NCBI GenBank assembly: GCA_965222005.1
Contig: OZ244935.1
Span: 4,402,001-4,466,000 of the forward strand
From: CBDCTM01 sp965222005
Lineage (GTDB): Bacteria; Bacteroidota; Bacteroidia; Chitinophagales; Saprospiraceae
Reading direction: 5' to 3'
DNA: 64,000 bases
Part shown: positions 61,511 to 64,000 of the stretch, piece after piece
How the letters are laid out: every line of letters begins with the position of its first letter
Numbering within the stretch: position 1 is the stretch's first letter
Translations under genes and position numbers: made by a program
The notes under the pieces: model-generated
The model's input: only the letters and a program-made list of their open reading frames with translations
Told to the model about the DNA's origin: nothing
Database searches by the model: none

Positions 61511-62149
61511 ATGGCTAAAACCGAACATTATTACGTAAAATTTGAACCGAATCTATTTTATCATGTGTACAACCGGGCAGTAGATAAAAAGCCATTATTC
61601 AGAAGTGATGAAAATCGCAGATTTTTTCTGAAACGATTTGAAAAATACCTATCCCCTGTACTCATCACCTATTCCTATGCCTTGTGTGGCAACCATTTTC
61701 ATTTTGGAGTAAAAATCCGATCTGCAGCAGAGCTGGAAAATTTTCGGAAGGCCGCTAATTTAAGCAGGCGTTTTTTATCTCCGCATGAGCTGGTCAGCCA
61801 TCAGTTTCGACGGTTTTTCCAATCGTATGCGATGGCTTTCAACAAACAGCATGGCCGCTATGGTACATTATTTCAGACGCCCTTCAAGCGTTGCCTCGTC
61901 GATACCGAACGCAAATTGATTCGAATGATCTTTTACCATCATGCAAATCCGCAACTTCATGGACTCTGCAATGATTTTCAAAAATTTCGCTGGACTTCAT
62001 ATATAGAATACACCATGCATACTGCTAGCAAGTTGCCCAAAACAGATGTGTTCAATCTCTTTGGTGGCAAAATGCAATTCATTGCGCAGCACCGCCTGAT
62101 GAAAACCGAAATTTACAGCAATACGAATGAATTGGTGGCGCAAGTCTAA
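61511..62149 (+). CDS. REP-associated tyrosine transposase (RAYT, Y1_Tnp)
   Basis: A 212-residue single-strand DNA transposase-like protein starting at ATG 61511. Features are FYHVYNRAVDKKPLFRSDENRRFFLKRF at the N-terminus, the metal-binding H-x-H in CGNHFHFGVKIR, and the probable catalytic Tyr in RRFFQSYAMAFNKQHGRYGTLFQTPFKR. RAYTs are domesticated IS200/IS605 relatives that recognise palindromic REP elements near their own gene; a 33-base palindrome lies just upstream. It appears intact. Confidence 0.92.
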   Translation: MAKTEHYYVKFEPNLFYHVYNRAVDKKPLFRSDENRRFFLKRFEKYLSPVLITYSYALCGNHFHFGVKIRSAAELENFRKAANLSRRFLSPHELVSHQFRRFFQSYAMAFNKQHGRYGTLFQTPFKRCLVDTERKLIRMIFYHHANPQLHGLCNDFQKFRWTSYIEYTMHTASKLPKTDVFNLFGGKMQFIAQHRLMKTEIYSNTNELVAQV

Positions 62150-62155
62150 ACTTCC

Positions 62156-62163
62156 TATCTTTG
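62156..62163 (+). promoter_or_regulatory. TAnnTTTG promoter element abutting the next start codon
   Basis: TATCTTTG, then GCGCT-type 4-base spacing, then ATG 62168. The transcript would start at or next to the start codon. TTG at 62132-62134 may be the -33 element (spacer 21). Confidence 0.55.
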
Positions 62164-62167
62164 CGCT

Positions 62168-62647
62168 ATGGATCAATTTGATAGCCTTTCGCCGGAATCC
62201 CGAGTTTGGATTTACCAAAGCTCGCGGCCCTTTACAGATGCTCAACTGGCCCGGCTGCGGCCAATGGTCAGCCAGTTTGCAGCCCAGTGGGTTAGCCACA
62301 ACCAGCAGCTGCGCGCCTTTGGAGATGTATTTCACCAACGATTTATCGTACTGATGGTGGATGAAAGCCAAGCTCCTGCCAGCGGCTGCTCCATTGACAC
62401 TTCAGTACACTTCATCAAAACAGTAGAACAGCAATTTGGTACGGAGCTTTTTGATCGAATGAGGTTTGCCTATCAGCAGGATAGTAAGGTACAGATTGCC
62501 AATCGCAACGAATTTAGACGTTTGTACGCTTCCGGAAGTATCGACGACGAGACACTGGTTTTTGATAATCTAGTCAACAACAAGCAAGATTTTCAACACA
62601 GATGGCTGGTGCCTTTGAAGGATAGTTGGCACAAAAAGATGATCTAA
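62168..62647 (+). CDS. Conserved Bacteroidota protein often misnamed 'ABC transporter ATPase'
   Basis: A 159-residue soluble protein. The segments SPESRVWIYQSSRPFTDAQL, RFIVLMVDESQAPASGCSIDTSVHFIKTVEQQFG, ETLVFDNLVNNKQDF and VPLKDSWHKKMI match a family found throughout Flavobacteriia and Saprospiria. It has no Walker motifs, so the ATPase name is unjustified. Function is unknown. The conserved GCSIDTSVHF could include a catalytic Cys or a binding site, which is a guess. It converges with the S37 peptidase, overlapping by 4 bases. Confidence 0.8.
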   Translation: MDQFDSLSPESRVWIYQSSRPFTDAQLARLRPMVSQFAAQWVSHNQQLRAFGDVFHQRFIVLMVDESQAPASGCSIDTSVHFIKTVEQQFGTELFDRMRFAYQQDSKVQIANRNEFRRLYASGSIDDETLVFDNLVNNKQDFQHRWLVPLKDSWHKKMI

Positions 62648-63963
62648 TTTCTGGAAAGCCTGCTTGGATCAATGGGTACCGATAGCCATTTCTCCAATGC
62701 AGCCACAAGTTGTGAGAATTCTCTCTCCGTCATATTGCGTATTCTCGCGTTTCCATGATGCTTCCCCGCCATAAAAAACCACAGGGCATCTACCTCTTCC
62801 GAAGGGGGAACAGCCGAGGCAGACCAGGTGTCCAAAGCGCCATTGATATAAATGAATTGATTGGCATGCTTTGGCAGCCAGGCATTTATTTTCTCCAACA
62901 ATGCCCCATCATAAGAGACGGGCACCTTACCGGGCACAAAGGCCGCATGCGGATGAGGCTGCATCGGCAGGGCCTTTAATAGCCCATCAAAATTTCCCGT
63001 TTCATAACCATAATACCCCATCTCTTTAGCTGATTGATAATAATGAGAAGCGTATCTTTCCATACTTTGATCGCTGAAAAAACCTATATCCGACACATCG
63101 ATTATATACTCGACTGCCTCATACAAGCTGGAGCTGACGGAAGGAATTGCATCGCAGCTATGGCCATACTGCCAAAAGGAAAAGGGATACTCTAAAATGG
63201 TAAACTCAAAGGCTTCCTCCAAACTAAGATAGGTGTACTTATGTTTTGCTCCTTTGCTGTAAAAAGCCAATAGTGGCAATACTTCTTCACGTTTTTGAAG
63301 CAAGCGCCGCTGGAGAGATTCAATGCGCTGACGGCATCCTGCAGTACCGATTGTATCCAAAAAATCATAGATGCGCGGCTCCTCAAATGCCCGGTTGATG
63401 GGGGCAACATACGGGATACTGACCGCTACGTCATTGGGAAAAAAATATCGGTAAAAAATGGTAGTAGCACCTCCCTTGCTAATGCCCGTACTGATCCATT
63501 TGCCTGTATAAATTTTAGCAAACAACTGCCGGATATGGTGCAAATCGGCGGTGGCTTGTTCGAGCTTGAGGTACTGATAATCAATAGAATCGGGCAGGCT
63601 TTCGCCAAAAAATCGATGTTCTACCTGAATTTGGTTAGCATCCAACAAGCTGGCCACTTCACTGATCCGGTTTCGGCGGCAATTATACCCCTCCGTTACG
63701 ATCACCACAGGCCGCTGAATATTTCGATGCGACAAATAGGCTTTCTGATAAAAATGGCCTTTCGACGGGTGATGATGATCCAATGGCTGGCGAATGTATA
63801 ATTGGTAGGTTTGGCGGGCATCTTCTCCCTCTGCTTCTAAGGCTTCAAAGATCACATCAGGCAATTCAAACAGCTGATACTCAACAGGTTGGGCATATAA
63901 CCCACCGCTAATATAAAAGAATACAGCACCGAACAGGCAGTGGAGTTTTGAGAATATCCTCAT
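62644..63963 (-). CDS. S37-family secreted prolyl/tripeptidyl aminopeptidase (PS-10)
   Basis: A 439-residue secreted serine peptidase with a signal peptide (about 1-24, ending SGGLYAQ). RPVVIVTEGYNCRRN and QVEHRFFGESLPDSIDYQYL precede the nucleophile motif TGISKGGATTIFYR. The catalytic Asp is in INGALDTWSASA and the His in AGKHHGNARIRNM. PS-10/S37 peptidases release tripeptides or Pro-containing fragments outside the cell. Length is normal. The start ATG is followed by a clean leader. No partner gene is visible before the window end. Confidence 0.92.
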   Translation of the reverse strand: MRIFSKLHCLFGAVFFYISGGLYAQPVEYQLFELPDVIFEALEAEGEDARQTYQLYIRQPLDHHHPSKGHFYQKAYLSHRNIQRPVVIVTEGYNCRRNRISEVASLLDANQIQVEHRFFGESLPDSIDYQYLKLEQATADLHHIRQLFAKIYTGKWISTGISKGGATTIFYRYFFPNDVAVSIPYVAPINRAFEEPRIYDFLDTIGTAGCRQRIESLQRRLLQKREEVLPLLAFYSKGAKHKYTYLSLEEAFEFTILEYPFSFWQYGHSCDAIPSVSSSLYEAVEYIIDVSDIGFFSDQSMERYASHYYQSAKEMGYYGYETGNFDGLLKALPMQPHPHAAFVPGKVPVSYDGALLEKINAWLPKHANQFIYINGALDTWSASAVPPSEEVDALWFFMAGKHHGNARIRNMTEREFSQLVAALEKWLSVPIDPSRLSRN

Positions 63964-64000
63964 CAGCTTATCCTTTTTTGCGGCAGGAATATTTCAGCCA

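Overview
This window looks like chromosome of a Bacteroidota bacterium, most probably of the Saprospiria (Lewinella/Haliscomenobacter-like) branch. The evidence is mixed. Seen in the sequence: several promoters with a TAnnTTTG -7 element, few Shine-Dalgarno sites, a LptE-secG neighbourhood, a DUF3822-rsmD pair, DUF3052, an S37 peptidase and many secreted or lipoprotein families typical of Bacteroidota. The genus is inference; no rRNA gene is present.

Layout. 1-4 kb: LPS-assembly lipoprotein end, TPR protein, secG, then groES-groEL behind a cluster of inverted GGCA motifs and a sigma-54-like box. 4-9 kb: a secreted thioredoxin-like protein and a giant 11-residue-repeat coiled-coil protein. 9-17 kb (minus strand): pyrR-pyrB, glnS, argS, rsmD-DUF3822 and a decayed lipoprotein gene. 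17-19 kb: bactofilin and tsaD. 19-28.5 kb: an exopolysaccharide locus with a lone response regulator, a sugar transferase fused to a degenerate receiver domain, glycosyltransferases, an SGNH esterase, an MBOAT acyltransferase and a second SGNH-like protein; another glycosyltransferase lies beyond an 876-bp gene-free gap. 28.6-31.4 kb: a DUF4836-like lipoprotein, then a tRNA locus (Gly-GCC, Leu-UAA) preceded by six 69-bp tandem units derived from the tRNA-Gly gene and followed by a wrecked tyrosine recombinase. 31.4-38.8 kb: two MscS channels, hydrolase, cyclase-TPR protein, sterol-desaturase family protein, AlkD. 38.8-41.4 kb: LytTR two-component pair with 21-bp-spaced direct repeats upstream, plus a candidate structured RNA. 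41.4-54 kb: nucleotidyltransferase, DUF3052, ferredoxin, fhs, retropepsin-like protease, EEP-family protein, TPR hybrid kinase, ilvE, a psi-like small protein, rdgB. 54-64 kb: ECF sigma factor with its partner, ABC exporter, LuxE-like protein, tandem lipoproteins, ArsC-like/hemF, nucleoside phosphorylase, a REP-associated transposase with an adjoining hairpin, and an S37 peptidase.

Most unusual features: the tRNA-Gly-derived tandem array, which lies between a strong promoter and the intact tRNA and has a 138-bp higher-order period; and three fold-back palindromic elements (one between the two genes of the LytTR system, two nested between the psi-like gene and rdgB) that share a central ATAGC-N4-GCTAT hairpin at their exact midpoints. 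Both may be undescribed. Their function is not shown by the sequence.
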